A DNA stretch of 64,000 nt from CALWZE01 sp036644375 (GTDB lineage: Bacteria; Bacillota; Clostridia; Oscillospirales; Ruminococcaceae), in NCBI GenBank assembly GCA_036644375.1, contig JAVXQD010000002.1:1-64000 (forward strand), read 5' to 3'. The notes under the pieces are model-generated. The model was not told the origin of the DNA and ran no database searches. It saw only the letters and a program-made list of their open reading frames with translations. Position numbers and translations under genes: made by a program. This document shows positions 47,945-57,330 of the stretch, in pieces (positions within the stretch are counted from its first letter, which is position 1; each line of letters starts with the position of its first letter).

Positions 47945-48910
47945 ATGAACAACAAGCAGTTTCAAATACGTCGGGCAGCCTCACTCGCCCCGATGGCGGG
48001 CGCGACGGACAGCGCCTTTCGCCTTTTGTGCCATGAGCACGGCGCGAGTTTTACGGTGAGCGAGATGGTCAGCGCAAAGGCCCTTGTCATGGGAGACAAA
48101 AAGACCCCGCTTTTAATGGCACACAAAGCGGAGGAACGGCCTTTCGGAGTACAGCTTTTCGGATATGAGCCGCAGACAATGGCAGAGGCGGCGATTATAG
48201 TAGAGCGCGATTTCGCGCCCGACTTCATAGATATAAATATGGGCTGCCCCACCCCGAAAATCATATCAAACGGTTCGGGCAGCGCACTCATGAACACACC
48301 TCTTGTCGCAGCCGCGATTGTGAGGGCTGTCAATGACGCGGTCGGCATTCCGGTCACGGCGAAAATTCGCGCCGGATTTGCCGAAATTACCGCTCCTTCG
48401 CTTGCTCCTCTGCTTGAGCAGGCGGGCGCGGCGGCAATAACAGTTCATGGCAGAACACGCAGCCGCATGTACAAGCCGCCGGTGGATCTCGATGTGATAA
48501 GGTCTGTAAAGCAGTCCGTGTCAATTCCCGTAATCGGAAACGGCGACATCTTCACACCGCAGGACGCCGTCCGAATGCTCGAGCGGACAGGCTGCGACGC
48601 AGTTGCGGTCGGCAGACAGGCTCTCGGCAACCCGTTTTTCTTCGAGCAGGTAAACGCGATGATTTCGGGAGAGTCTCTGCCCGAAGCGCCGAGCGTCCGA
48701 ACACGCATGGAGACTCTTCGCCGCCAAATTGTAATGATGTGCGAGTACAAGGGTGAATTTGTGGCGCTGCGCGAGGCGCGCAAGCACGCCGGCTGGTATA
48801 CCAGAGGACTGCGCGGCGCGGCGAAAATCCGATATCGGGCAATGGAGCTGTGCACCATGAACGATCTCGACAGCTTTATCCGCCTTGTGCTTGACATCAA
48901 CCGCGATTAA
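47945..48910 (+). CDS. tRNA-dihydrouridine synthase (Dus)
   Basis: Dus enzymes reduce uridine in tRNA D-loops with FMN and NADPH. The 321-residue protein has the TIM-barrel motifs ASLAPMAGATDSAFR at the start, FIDINMGCPTPKI with the catalytic Cys, VTAKIRAGF, ITVHGRTRSRMY and GNGDIFTPQDAVRMLERTGCDAVAVGRQALGNPFFF. I start at the ATG at 47945 (MNNKQFQ), which gives the normal length; a frame 81 codons longer covers only non-coding sequence. The ribosome site is weak. It is divergent from polA and probably a single gene. Confidence 0.94.
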   Translation: MNNKQFQIRRAASLAPMAGATDSAFRLLCHEHGASFTVSEMVSAKALVMGDKKTPLLMAHKAEERPFGVQLFGYEPQTMAEAAIIVERDFAPDFIDINMGCPTPKIISNGSGSALMNTPLVAAAIVRAVNDAVGIPVTAKIRAGFAEITAPSLAPLLEQAGAAAITVHGRTRSRMYKPPVDLDVIRSVKQSVSIPVIGNGDIFTPQDAVRMLERTGCDAVAVGRQALGNPFFFEQVNAMISGESLPEAPSVRTRMETLRRQIVMMCEYKGEFVALREARKHAGWYTRGLRGAAKIRYRAMELCTMNDLDSFIRLVLDINRD

Positions 48911-48977
48911 AGCCGCAGGCAAGCGGCTGACGTTGGGACACTCATTACTTTTCTGCGGACAAAAAGCGCCGGGGCTC

Positions 48978-49190
48978 TCAGCGCTTTTTGTTTTGATTTA
49001 TCCGTCTGGTCTTGTCTTTATCCTTGACGCATTTCGCTATATCAAACACGCCGACGGCAATCATAATTGCCCCCGCTCCGCTTAAAGCGGTGGTTAGCAG
49101 CTCAATGCCTATTTTGTTAAAGCTCGCCGCAATCAAAAGACAGAGTCCCATCAAAATCATAAGTACATTTATCAATATTGACTTTTTCAT
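48978..49190 (-). CDS. Small two-TM protein coupled to the YfbR-like gene
   Basis: The 70-residue protein has two transmembrane segments (about 6-24 and 30-52) and a basic tail (KCVKDKDKTRRINQNKKR), so both ends are likely inside. I recognise no family. AAAGGAG is upstream of the ATG, which overlaps the stop of the upstream HD gene by four bases, so the two are translated together. It might anchor a partner to the membrane, but nothing supports a specific role. Confidence 0.7.
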   Translation of the reverse strand: MKKSILINVLMILMGLCLLIAASFNKIGIELLTTALSGAGAIMIAVGVFDIAKCVKDKDKTRRINQNKKR

Positions 49191-49783
49191 AAATTTTCTC
49201 CTTTTAAAAGTTCATCAAGAGTCATCGTGTAGCCGGGTATAAATTCCTCCATAAAATACTGAACCTCAGGCAGAATATCCTCATTTATCGCCTTTAGGGT
49301 GCTCTGCTTTGCCGAGCGGAATTCCGTGTTGCCGTTTTGCTCCTCCTCTATGCACTTGAGAAGCGCCGAAATCTTGTCCGCCGCCTTGACAATCCGCTTT
49401 TCTCTCTCGGACAGAAGCTCTCCGCTGAGCATCGGCGAAATGCATTTTTTCAGCTCGGGCGGCAGCATATCCGAAAGCCTCTTTTCCGCATCCGCCTCGA
49501 CCTTTTTGTACGCGCTTTTTATGCTCTCATTCGTGTATTTGACAGGTGTAGGCATATCCCCCGTCAATATTTCGCCCGCATCGTGATACATGGCGCACAC
49601 GGCTATGCGCTCGGGATTGACATCTGCACCGAATTTTTCGTTTGCGGCGACTCCGATAATGTGAGCTGTTATCGACACGCTGAGGCAGTGCTCGGACAGG
49701 GTCTCGTATCTTGTGTTTCGCATAAGTCCCCAGCGGTTGATATAGTTCATTCTCGACAGCATCGCCGCGAATCCGTTCGACAT
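49187..49783 (-). CDS. YfbR-type HD-domain 5'-nucleotidase
   Basis: YfbR enzymes dephosphorylate 2'-deoxynucleoside 5'-monophosphates and help keep dNTP pools balanced. The 198-residue protein has the HD metal ligands: SEHCLSVSITAHIIG (His), MYHDAGEILTGDMPTPVK (His-Asp) and the later AADKISALLKC (Asp), and the family start FAAMLSRMNYINRWGLMRNTRYETL. I start at the ATG after GAGGGGG (MSNGF). The small membrane protein gene downstream overlaps it by four bases. Confidence 0.92.
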   Translation of the reverse strand: MSNGFAAMLSRMNYINRWGLMRNTRYETLSEHCLSVSITAHIIGVAANEKFGADVNPERIAVCAMYHDAGEILTGDMPTPVKYTNESIKSAYKKVEADAEKRLSDMLPPELKKCISPMLSGELLSEREKRIVKAADKISALLKCIEEEQNGNTEFRSAKQSTLKAINEDILPEVQYFMEEFIPGYTMTLDELLKGENL

Positions 49784-49953
49784 TTTGTCCGCCCCCCTCG
49801 TCTTTGTTTGACTGATATTATACCAAATTCGAGTGTATGCCGCAATGATTTGCATTCCGCGCACACCCGTTTTTATTGAATATTTCGCACCCGCATGATA
49901 ATATATTACTCGATTCGTTCAACTATCAAAGTCTATGGAAGTATTTTAATCAA

Positions 49954-50946
49954 ATGAATAAATACAAAAATCCCGACGGCGGAGCTCCGTCAGATGAGGC
50001 TCTGTCAAGATTAGCCCGACGCGGCAAAGCAAAAATCGCAATCATATCGATTTTCTGTGTCGCCGTTATCGGGTTTAGTTCGTTTTTGGCAATCGACCGT
50101 TTTTTTATACCGCTCTCCAAATACCGCGCCGCCGTGAAGCAGCTCGAATCGGGTGAGACCTTGTCCGCGAGCGAGACATTTTCGGCTCTCGACGGGTTTT
50201 TAAAAAGCGAGGACTATCTCGACGAATCTTATTCCATACTCGCTTCCGGAGCTGTTGACGCCGAGGATTTTGCACTTGCCGAAGAATATTATTCAAAGAC
50301 AGTCAACCGTGAGGCTCCTGCGGCAATGGAATTCCATCAAAAGGCAGAAGGGCTTGCGGACAGGTATTTCGACCTTGGATTTTACGAAAAAGCACACGAC
50401 TGCTACATGACAATCGGGCTGACCGAGGGCGCTCAGCGCTGTGTCGAGAGCTTGTATAACAGCCTCGTTGCGCTGAGCGGAGAAAATGTCTGCGGAGTTC
50501 CGTCCGGCTTTGACGCCCCCATGCTCAAAGGGTATAAGGACTCGGATAAATATGCTCTCGCGTATCGCCTTGAAGTCAGCCGGTGGGATACGGATGAGGA
50601 AATTGCGAAAAACATCTCGCTCTGCTACGAGCTGGGTGATTTTAAGGACACCGCCAAAAGCGGCTTTCTCTCACAGCGGCTCTACGGACACAAATATTCG
50701 AATTCTGACGGCTACTATTTTATGATGAACGAGTATTACGACTGGAAATACAATATTCCGTCATACAGATTTGCGGGATATTACGGTCTCTACTCGAAAT
50801 TTTCGGGCGGAACCTTCTATATCGGCTCGGATGAAAAAGAAAGCTGGACAAAGCAATTTCGTTTCGAATTTTCCGACATGGACAAAACCCTGAAAGTATA
50901 CAGCTTCAGAACGGGCGGCACCTACACTCTCACAAAAGAGTATTGA
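49954..50946 (+). CDS. Membrane-anchored protein with repeat-like helical domain, function unknown
   Basis: The 330-residue protein has a short cytoplasmic start, one transmembrane segment (about 27-45) and a long outside part. The middle (about 60-200) has helical pairs (SKYRAAVKQLESGETLSASETFSALDG, AEEYYSKTVNREAPAAMEFHQKAEGLADRYFDLGFYEKAHDCYMTIG) that look like TPR-type repeats; the end is beta-rich with YYDWKYNIPSYRFAGYYG. No family recognised. I start at the ATG at 49954; a TTG 26 codons earlier lies in the divergent YfbR upstream region. Its ribosome site is weak. Confidence 0.75.
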   Translation: MNKYKNPDGGAPSDEALSRLARRGKAKIAIISIFCVAVIGFSSFLAIDRFFIPLSKYRAAVKQLESGETLSASETFSALDGFLKSEDYLDESYSILASGAVDAEDFALAEEYYSKTVNREAPAAMEFHQKAEGLADRYFDLGFYEKAHDCYMTIGLTEGAQRCVESLYNSLVALSGENVCGVPSGFDAPMLKGYKDSDKYALAYRLEVSRWDTDEEIAKNISLCYELGDFKDTAKSGFLSQRLYGHKYSNSDGYYFMMNEYYDWKYNIPSYRFAGYYGLYSKFSGGTFYIGSDEKESWTKQFRFEFSDMDKTLKVYSFRTGGTYTLTKEY

Positions 50947-51011
50947 GCACATACCGCCCGATTAAGTGTCGGGAATTCCGCTTTTCACCGTGAAGCAGTG
51001 AGCGGAAATGC

Positions 51012-52793
51012 TCACTTTTCCGTGTCGGATTCCCCGTCATACAGTCTGCCGCTCACCTCCGGCTCAAAAACCGATTTAATGAGATAAGCGGGAAATGCGC
51101 TGTCGAGACTTCCGGTAATTGAGTTTAAAAGCTTTGTGTCTGCCGACGACGCAAAGATGGACTTCACCCCGGCAATCACGCATTCTCTTCCCGGATTTTC
51201 CTTCCACTTGACGGTTATTTCACTATCGCTGTCAAAATATATTTTTATGATGCGCTCGTTAGGTATTTCGAGAAATGCAATCAGCAGCTTTAAAACCGGA
51301 ATTCCGTCCTCATTTCGCACGAAATCCCCGCTCACCCCAACCTCGTATTTTTCGCCGTGAAAATCAAGCGTTACATACTCCGCCCGCTCAAATCCGACGG
51401 GGAAGCTGTGACTCTCGTCCTCCTCAAACAATTCGACCCACAATTTATCCTCTTTTTTGCTCAGCGAGAGCATCTGCACACCCTTTGTGTAGTTGTTTTG
51501 TATTGCCTGCGTCATAAGCGGCAGCAGACCGACCGACATGCCCTCCGCTCTGTCGAGTGCAAAGCTTTTTCCGACATATGCCGCAACGAGCTCATTCGTG
51601 TCCTCGGTCAGCCCGCTCCTGCGCCAAAATGACATTTTCGGCTGCGGCTTGCTTGCGAGTTCAGACTCAAGAGCGCGGAGTTTTCTGGTCGCAAAAAAGC
51701 TTTCGTGCTTCGGCGTATCGGGCATAAGCTCGCCGAAATATTTCTCGGTCAGTGTAAAATATGCGTTTTTCTGGAACATATCGCTGTTGCCCGCAGTGGC
51801 GGCGACGATGATGCCGCTGTCGGGAAAGACAAGCACATTCTGCCCGAACATACCATTCAGAACAAACCAGTTGCGCTCCTTGCGAACCCACATCTGGTAT
51901 CCGTAATCGTAATCTCCGAGACTTTCCGGGACGGAAATCTGTGCTTTCACCGCCTGCTCGCACCATTCAGCCGGAACGAGCTGTTCTCCGTTCCAGCTTC
52001 CCTTTTGCAGATACAGCTGCCCGATTTTCGCCATATCCTCGGGACGCATATAGAGACCCATTCCGCCCTTCTCGATGCCCATCGGGCATTTTTCCCAATA
52101 AAAGTCGGCAATTCCCATCTTTGAAAGCACTCGCTCACCCAGAAACTCACTCAAACCCTGTCCGCTTATCTGCTTGACGATTGCGCTGAGAATATAGGTG
52201 TTCATGCTGTTGTATGAAAACTGCGTTCCCGACTCAAACCGCGACCCCGACTCGAAAAACGAGCGGACCCAATCAAGCTCTGTCACCGTACCGACCTCAT
52301 TGAACACAACTCCGGATGACATGGTCAAAAGCTGGCGCACTGTTATAAGCCGTGTGCGCGGCATCCCGAGCATCATTGAGCTGCGCGCGAAAAACTTGGA
52401 CGCCTTGTCGTCGAGCGAGAGCTTGCCCTCGCCCACAAGAATTCCGATTGCAAGTCCTGTGACGCTTTTGCAGTAGGAGTGTGAAATGTGCCACACGTCT
52501 GAGCGGTAAGGAAACGGAGAGGTCTGTGAGATGATTTTCCCGTTTCGCATGATGGTGAGCGTGTGTATGCGGCTTTTCGGGCAGCGCAGCAGCTCATTCA
52601 AATATTCGCCGATATACCCGCTGTCAATGCCCTGCGACTCGGGCGTAGCTCTGTCGAGTGGCTGTGACGAATGTCCGCCGCCCGCAACCGCTGTTTTTTG
52701 AGGATTGGCCGCTATTATCGGTGTCGTGCTTACCGACCTGTCCATAATTGATTTTACCAGCTTCAGCGCGTTTGACTGCATAATCAAATCCAT
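51012..52793 (-). CDS. Cytoplasmic serine hydrolase with a beta-lactamase (class C/PBP-like) fold
   Basis: The 593-residue protein has the class C beta-lactamase/PBP catalytic set: Ser-x-x-Lys in SHSYCKSVTG (about residue 108-112), Tyr-Asn-Ser in FSYNSMNTYI, and a later YDYGYQMWVRKERN...FGQNVLVFPD block. The C-terminal 200 residues form an extra beta-rich domain as in many esterase-like members. There is no signal peptide or lipobox, so it should act inside the cell, possibly as an esterase or peptidase rather than a drug-resistance enzyme. GGAGGAGG lies eight bases upstream of the ATG. Upstream is a palindromic sequence. Confidence 0.88.
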   Translation of the reverse strand: MDLIMQSNALKLVKSIMDRSVSTTPIIAANPQKTAVAGGGHSSQPLDRATPESQGIDSGYIGEYLNELLRCPKSRIHTLTIMRNGKIISQTSPFPYRSDVWHISHSYCKSVTGLAIGILVGEGKLSLDDKASKFFARSSMMLGMPRTRLITVRQLLTMSSGVVFNEVGTVTELDWVRSFFESGSRFESGTQFSYNSMNTYILSAIVKQISGQGLSEFLGERVLSKMGIADFYWEKCPMGIEKGGMGLYMRPEDMAKIGQLYLQKGSWNGEQLVPAEWCEQAVKAQISVPESLGDYDYGYQMWVRKERNWFVLNGMFGQNVLVFPDSGIIVAATAGNSDMFQKNAYFTLTEKYFGELMPDTPKHESFFATRKLRALESELASKPQPKMSFWRRSGLTEDTNELVAAYVGKSFALDRAEGMSVGLLPLMTQAIQNNYTKGVQMLSLSKKEDKLWVELFEEDESHSFPVGFERAEYVTLDFHGEKYEVGVSGDFVRNEDGIPVLKLLIAFLEIPNERIIKIYFDSDSEITVKWKENPGRECVIAGVKSIFASSADTKLLNSITGSLDSAFPAYLIKSVFEPEVSGRLYDGESDTEK

Positions 52794-52836
52794 ATGTCTT
52801 CCTCCTCCGAGCGTATCGGGCTTTAAGCTTTGTTTA

Positions 52837-52863
52837 CAGATAATATTATCACATTATTATCTG
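52837..52863 (-). promoter_or_regulatory. Palindrome upstream of the serine hydrolase gene
   Basis: CAGATAATA (52837-52845) and TATTATCTG (52855-52863) are exact inverted copies nine bases apart, 45-70 bases before the ATG. AT-rich -10-like sequences overlap it. It may be a regulator binding site; no regulator gene is adjacent. Confidence 0.45.
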
Positions 52864-52914
52864 AAATAAAACACACTCCTGTTAAGGCAGCCTCGGTTTG
52901 AAAAATATTGCACA

Positions 52915-52966
52915 AAAAATCCACTTTGAAATGGCTTGCGAAATCATTTTCAAAGTGGATTTTCTT
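52915..52966 (-). terminator. Terminator of the NYN-domain gene
   Basis: AAAATCCACTTTGAAA (52916-52931) pairs with TTTCAAAGTGGATTTT (52948-52963), 16 bp, followed by T6 on the minus strand. Confidence 0.9.
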
Positions 52967-53047
52967 GTTTTTAAGGGTTCCTGCCGAGCATTTCACTGTT
53001 TGAAAATGCTGCTGCATCAGTCACCTGTTGATTATATCCGAAAGCTG

Positions 53048-53776
53048 TCAGTCCTTGACCTTGATATAGACAACCCGAGCTGTTCCGGGCTTGTTGTTCT
53101 CGCTTCGCACCTCAAACTCGCTCAGCGATTTTATAAAAGGCGTGAGCTTGGAAAATCCGAAATTGCGAACGTCAAAATCCGGCGAGCGCTTAATGAGTAT
53201 CGTACCGATTGTTCCGAGATGTGCCCAGCCGTCGTCGTCGGAGTTTTCCTCGACAATAAGCCGTATCTGCTCCAGAACCCGCTGCATCTCATTGTTGTCG
53301 CTCTTCTTTTCGGAATTATCCTTCTTTTCCGTCAGCACCTTCTGTGACAAAAGCTCAAGATAGGTGAACTTGTTGCAGGCGGCGATAAACGGCTTCGGGG
53401 TTTTTTTCTCGCCCATGCCGACAACATACATGCCCGCCTCACGCAGACGTACCGCAAGACGGGTAAAATCGCTGTCGCTCGAGACAATGCAAAAGCCCTC
53501 GATGCTGCCTGTATACAGAATATCCATCGCGTCTATAATCATTGCCGAATCGGTCGCATTCTTGCCCGTGGTATAGGCATACTGCTGTATCGGCGTGACC
53601 GAATTATCGAGCAGCGCCGATTTCCACGAGCCCATTTTAGGGCTTGTCCAGTCGCCGTATATGCGCTTATATGTGGCTATTCCGTCGTTGCTCAGTTCAT
53701 CAAGAATAAATTTAATATATTTATCGGATACATTATCCGCATCAATCAGCACCGCAAATCGTTTTTCGTTATCCAT
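53048..53776 (-). CDS. NYN-domain ribonuclease-like protein with OST-HTH/LOTUS domain
   Basis: NYN domains are PIN-like nuclease folds; OST-HTH domains bind RNA. The 242-residue protein has the NYN acidic motifs FAVLIDADNVS (about 7-17), TDSAMIIDAMDILYTG and CIVSSDSDFTRL, then a charged linker (EKKDNSEKKSDNNEM) and a C-terminal OST-HTH module (DGWAHLGTIGTILIKRSPDFDVRNFGFSKLTPFIKSL). This LabA/DUF88-type pair is widespread and thought to act on RNA. It is a single gene with its own terminator. Confidence 0.92.
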   Translation of the reverse strand: MDNEKRFAVLIDADNVSDKYIKFILDELSNDGIATYKRIYGDWTSPKMGSWKSALLDNSVTPIQQYAYTTGKNATDSAMIIDAMDILYTGSIEGFCIVSSDSDFTRLAVRLREAGMYVVGMGEKKTPKPFIAACNKFTYLELLSQKVLTEKKDNSEKKSDNNEMQRVLEQIRLIVEENSDDDGWAHLGTIGTILIKRSPDFDVRNFGFSKLTPFIKSLSEFEVRSENNKPGTARVVYIKVKD

Positions 53777-54005
53777 ATCTGCCTCTTTTCGGTAGTTTAT
53801 TATTTTATTGTATCACATGTGTGATTAAAATTGTATTATGAGGGAAAATAAAACTGTAATCCGCATAATTTATTCCGTTTTGCGGCATTAATCGGTTGTT
53901 TTGCTATTTTAATCATAATGCACCGCAAAAAAGCGGTTTGCAAATTTAATTTTTCCCTATTTTGTGCTACAATATTAATCTGCGGATTAATTCAAGGAGA
54001 ATACC

Positions 54006-54914
54006 ATGAAAAAGCTTACACAGCTCGGAGCCAAAACCTACTGCATCGAAGGCTCCACCAATATAGGAATATATCTGTTGAATGATGTCGACGTCTGCCT
54101 TATCGACAGCGGCCCGAACGAGTCGTTCGCTCGGGAAATTTTAGATATCATCAATTCAAACGGCTGGAATATAAGCGCTGTAATGTGCACCCATTCCCAT
54201 GCTGACCATATCGGCGGAAACGGATTTTTGCAGCGCAAAACCGGCTGTAAAATCTATGCAAGTCCGTTAGAGCTCCCTCTTGCCGCGCACTCTTTAATTG
54301 AATCGGCGGTCTTTTTCGGCGCTTATCCGAATGAGCTTCTGCGAAGTGATTTCTTCATGGCACAGCCGAGCAGCATTGAGCTTTTCGGCTCTGAGGGCTG
54401 TCCCGAGGAGCTTGAAATCATTCCTCTCGGCGGACATTTTCTCGATATGGTGGGGATTCGCACTCCTGACGGCGTGCTGTTTCTGGCAGACAGTCTCGCG
54501 GGCGAAAAGGCGCTGGACGAATTTCATATAACATTTATGTTCGATGTCAAGAGCTGTCTTGAAACTATCGAATTTCTCTCGACGCGGCAAGACAGGTGGT
54601 TTGTGCCCTCTCACTCGCCCGCAATGCGTGATATCGGAGCGCTCTGCCAAAAAAACGCACTGATGATTCACGAGATAAAAAGCAATATCCTCTCACTGCT
54701 CGTATCCCCGCTCTGCCTTGACGATTTGCTCGAAATGCTGTTTACCCGCTACAGCACTCCCGTCAATCTCATTCAATATACGCTCGTCAGCTCGACGGTT
54801 CGCTCATTTTTGTCATATCTGTCCGATCTCGGTCTGGTCGCTCCGGTTGCCGAGGGTAAAAAGCTGAAATGGGTTTTGACACAGTCGAATGCCCACCGTC
54901 AGAAGCAGAACTGA
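54006..54914 (+). CDS. MBL-fold metallo-hydrolase with C-terminal helical domain
   Basis: The 302-residue protein has the metallo-beta-lactamase metal motif HSHADHIGG (His/Asp, about residues 61-69), LGGHFLDMVGI and LFLADSLAG, then a last third that looks like a winged-helix domain (LDDLLEMLFTRYSTPVNLIQYTLVSSTVRSFLSYLSDLGLVAPV). It resembles hydrolases of the glyoxalase II/LACTB2 group, but the substrate cannot be told. AAGGAG lies six bases upstream of the ATG. It is monocistronic, with a hairpin downstream. Confidence 0.9.
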   Translation: MKKLTQLGAKTYCIEGSTNIGIYLLNDVDVCLIDSGPNESFAREILDIINSNGWNISAVMCTHSHADHIGGNGFLQRKTGCKIYASPLELPLAAHSLIESAVFFGAYPNELLRSDFFMAQPSSIELFGSEGCPEELEIIPLGGHFLDMVGIRTPDGVLFLADSLAGEKALDEFHITFMFDVKSCLETIEFLSTRQDRWFVPSHSPAMRDIGALCQKNALMIHEIKSNILSLLVSPLCLDDLLEMLFTRYSTPVNLIQYTLVSSTVRSFLSYLSDLGLVAPVAEGKKLKWVLTQSNAHRQKQN

Positions 54915-54992
54915 ACCGGGGCTGTATCTGTCTTTTTGTGCGGCGCACATAATTTCGGATGTCTGCCCTGTGCCCGATTGTTTGCCGACTTA

Positions 54993-55028
54993 ATGTCAGC
55001 CGCATTTATTCGGCTGACATCCCTCGTT
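54993..55028 (+). terminator. Probable terminator after the MBL gene
   Basis: ATGTCAGCCG (54993-55002) pairs with CGGCTGACAT (55011-55020); a weak T run (CGTTTTC) follows. Confidence 0.65.
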
Positions 55029-55054
55029 TTCAATATTATCTTTTCCCTCAACTC

Positions 55055-55083
55055 TCGACAAACTTTTTGCATTAACGTATAAT
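55055..55083 (+). promoter_or_regulatory. Promoter of metG
   Basis: TCGACA (55055-55060) and TATAAT (55078-55083), 17 bases apart. The leader of about 125 bases has no T-box-like element. Confidence 0.65.
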
Positions 55084-55212
55084 ATATACATCTTTAATCC
55101 ATGCGGCGGATACCGAACAGCCTGCCGACCCTGACGGTATGGCAGCCATCCTGCGACAAGTGAACACAGCGCTGTCTGCCGACTAATGACGAGAAGGAAG
55201 AATCAAGAGAAA

Positions 55213-57132
55213 ATGGAAAACAAAAAGTTTTATATCACCACACCGATATACTATCCGTCGGGCAAGCTGCACATAGGTCATAGCTACACCACCGTTGCGG
55301 CAGATGTTGTCTCGCGCTTCAAGCGCATGCAGGGCTATGACGTGATGTTTCTCACCGGAACCGATGAGCACGGTCAGAAAATAGAGGACAAGGCAAGAGA
55401 GGCCGGTATCTCTCCAAAACAATATGTCGATGAGATAGTTGTCGGCATTAAAGACCTCTGGAAGCTGATGAATATCAGCTATGACCGATTTGTGCGAACA
55501 ACCGACGACTATCACGAGGCCTCCGTTCAGAAAATTTTTAAGCGCCTTTATGACAGCGGCGACATCTACAAGGGACAGTACAAGGGACTTTACTGCAAGC
55601 CCTGCGAGTCGTTTTGGACTGAAAATCAGCTCGTCGACGGCAAATGCCCCGACTGCGGCAGACCTGTCACCGAGGCCAGTGAGGACGCCTATTTCTTCAA
55701 GCTGTCAAACTATGCCGACCGCATTCTCAAGCTCTACGAGGACAATCCCGACTGGCTGCAGCCCGCATCGCGCCTGAATGAAATGAAAGCGTTCATCAAT
55801 CAGGGTCTTGAGGATCTGTGTGTCTCACGCACCTCATTCACCTGGGGAATTCCTGTTGATTTTGATCCGGGTCACATCGTTTATGTGTGGGTTGACGCCC
55901 TTTCGAACTATATAACGGCGCTCGGCTATGAAAATGACAGATATGATGATTTTGACAGATACTGGCCCGCTGACGTTCATCTTATGGCAAAGGAAATCGT
56001 TCGCTTTCACTCGATTATCTGGCCGGCACTGCTGATGGCACTGGACCTGCCTCTTCCGAAAAAGGTATTCGGGCACGGCTGGCTTCTGCTTGAGGGCGGT
56101 AAGATGAGCAAGAGCAAGGGAAACGTCGTCGATCCTGTCGTTTTGTGCAAGCGCTATGGCGTCGACGCAATCCGCTACTATCTCATGCGCGAGATTCCTT
56201 TCGGTCACGACGGTATTTTCAGCAATGAGAATCTCATTTCCCGCATTAACTCCGATCTTGCAAACGACCTCGGAAATCTGCTTTCACGCACGGTTTCCAT
56301 GGTGGAAAAATATTTCGGCGGCACTCTGCCGTCCGAGCACATGAGCGGGGATTTTGACGATGAGCTCATTGCCGCAATTAACGGTCTGTATGCAAATGTC
56401 GTGAGCAACATCGACAAGCTGCTGCTGCCCAACGCGCTTACCGACATCATGAAGGTCGTTTCCCGCGCAAACAAGTATATTGACGAAACCGCACCTTGGG
56501 TGCTTGCAAAGGATGACGCAAACAAGCCTCGGCTTGCCGCTGTAATGTATAATCTGTGTGAGGCGCTTCGCGTGGTGTCAATTTTGCTTGAGCCGTTTAT
56601 GCCCTCTACCGCACCTGAAATAAGGGCGCAGATTGGCGCTTCGTCCGATATCTGCACAATCGAATGCTGCAAATTCGGGCTTCTGCCCGCGTCGCTCACG
56701 GTCGCCAAGGCAAAGGTTCTCTTCCCCCGAATCGACATGGAAAAGGAGCTTGCAGAGCTTGCCGAAAAGCATGTTGAGTCGAATAAAAACGCCGATATCG
56801 AGCATATGCCCGAAATCACTTATGACGATTTTATGAAGAGCGAAATCAGGGTATGCCGCGTGCTTGAGTGTGAAAAGGTCCCGAAAGCGGACAAGCTTTT
56901 GAAATTCATTCTCTTTGACGGTGAGCGCGAGCGCACCGTGCTTTCCGGGATTGCCGAGTGGTACAAGCCTGAGGAGCTCATCGGCAAAAAGGTACCCGTG
57001 GTCTGCAATCTCGGCGCGCGGAAAATTCGCGGGATATTGAGCGAGGGCATGATTTTGTCGTCCGACTGCGGAGAGGCTGCAAAGGTCACGTTTATAGATG
57101 ACAGCGTGCCCGAGGGCTCGCGTGTAAGATAG
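55213..57132 (+). CDS. metG: Methionyl-tRNA synthetase
   Basis: MetRS charges initiator and elongator tRNA-Met. The 639-residue protein has the class I signatures LHIGHSYTT (about 17-25) and KMSKSKGNVVDP, a zinc knuckle (CKPCESFW ... CPDCGRP, about 128-148), a helical anticodon domain and a C-terminal Trbp111-like tRNA-binding domain (SEIRVCRVLECEKVPKADKLLKFILFDGERERTVLSGIAE). I start at the ATG at 55213 (MENKKFYITTPIYY), the family norm; an ATG nine codons earlier lacks a ribosome site at the right distance. Next gene tatD is 200 bases on. Confidence 0.97.
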   Translation: MENKKFYITTPIYYPSGKLHIGHSYTTVAADVVSRFKRMQGYDVMFLTGTDEHGQKIEDKAREAGISPKQYVDEIVVGIKDLWKLMNISYDRFVRTTDDYHEASVQKIFKRLYDSGDIYKGQYKGLYCKPCESFWTENQLVDGKCPDCGRPVTEASEDAYFFKLSNYADRILKLYEDNPDWLQPASRLNEMKAFINQGLEDLCVSRTSFTWGIPVDFDPGHIVYVWVDALSNYITALGYENDRYDDFDRYWPADVHLMAKEIVRFHSIIWPALLMALDLPLPKKVFGHGWLLLEGGKMSKSKGNVVDPVVLCKRYGVDAIRYYLMREIPFGHDGIFSNENLISRINSDLANDLGNLLSRTVSMVEKYFGGTLPSEHMSGDFDDELIAAINGLYANVVSNIDKLLLPNALTDIMKVVSRANKYIDETAPWVLAKDDANKPRLAAVMYNLCEALRVVSILLEPFMPSTAPEIRAQIGASSDICTIECCKFGLLPASLTVAKAKVLFPRIDMEKELAELAEKHVESNKNADIEHMPEITYDDFMKSEIRVCRVLECEKVPKADKLLKFILFDGERERTVLSGIAEWYKPEELIGKKVPVVCNLGARKIRGILSEGMILSSDCGEAAKVTFIDDSVPEGSRVR

Positions 57133-57285
57133 ACGCAGCGGCGGTTTTGACATCCTTGCAGGCAATCGCCGCAAAGCGATTGTAATGCCGCGCATTTATG
57201 CTCGGCGCTTTGTCAGATGAATTATCGGGCTTAAAGCTCAATGCGTTCAATCTGATTCACGCTCAGAGTATCTGTATTAAAACCG

Positions 57286-57311
57286 GGCGCATGGAATTTA
57301 TTCCGTGCGCC
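57286..57311 (+). promoter_or_regulatory. Hairpin just upstream of the tatD ribosome site
   Basis: GGCGCATGGAA (57286-57296) pairs with TTCCGTGCGCC (57301-57311). It ends about 20 bases before the ATG, leaving AGAGGG free. No T run; purpose unknown. Confidence 0.4.
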
Positions 57312-57330
57312 TTACGATTAGAGGGTCATT

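Noticed and set aside
52823..53017. 64-codon frame on the minus strand
   Set aside because: It runs through the terminator stem of the NYN gene, has no ribosome site and its product is the translated palindrome.
54915..55212. T-box or other riboswitch upstream of metG
   Set aside because: The region has one hairpin that reads as the terminator of the previous gene; no T-box antiterminator sequence or other riboswitch core was found.
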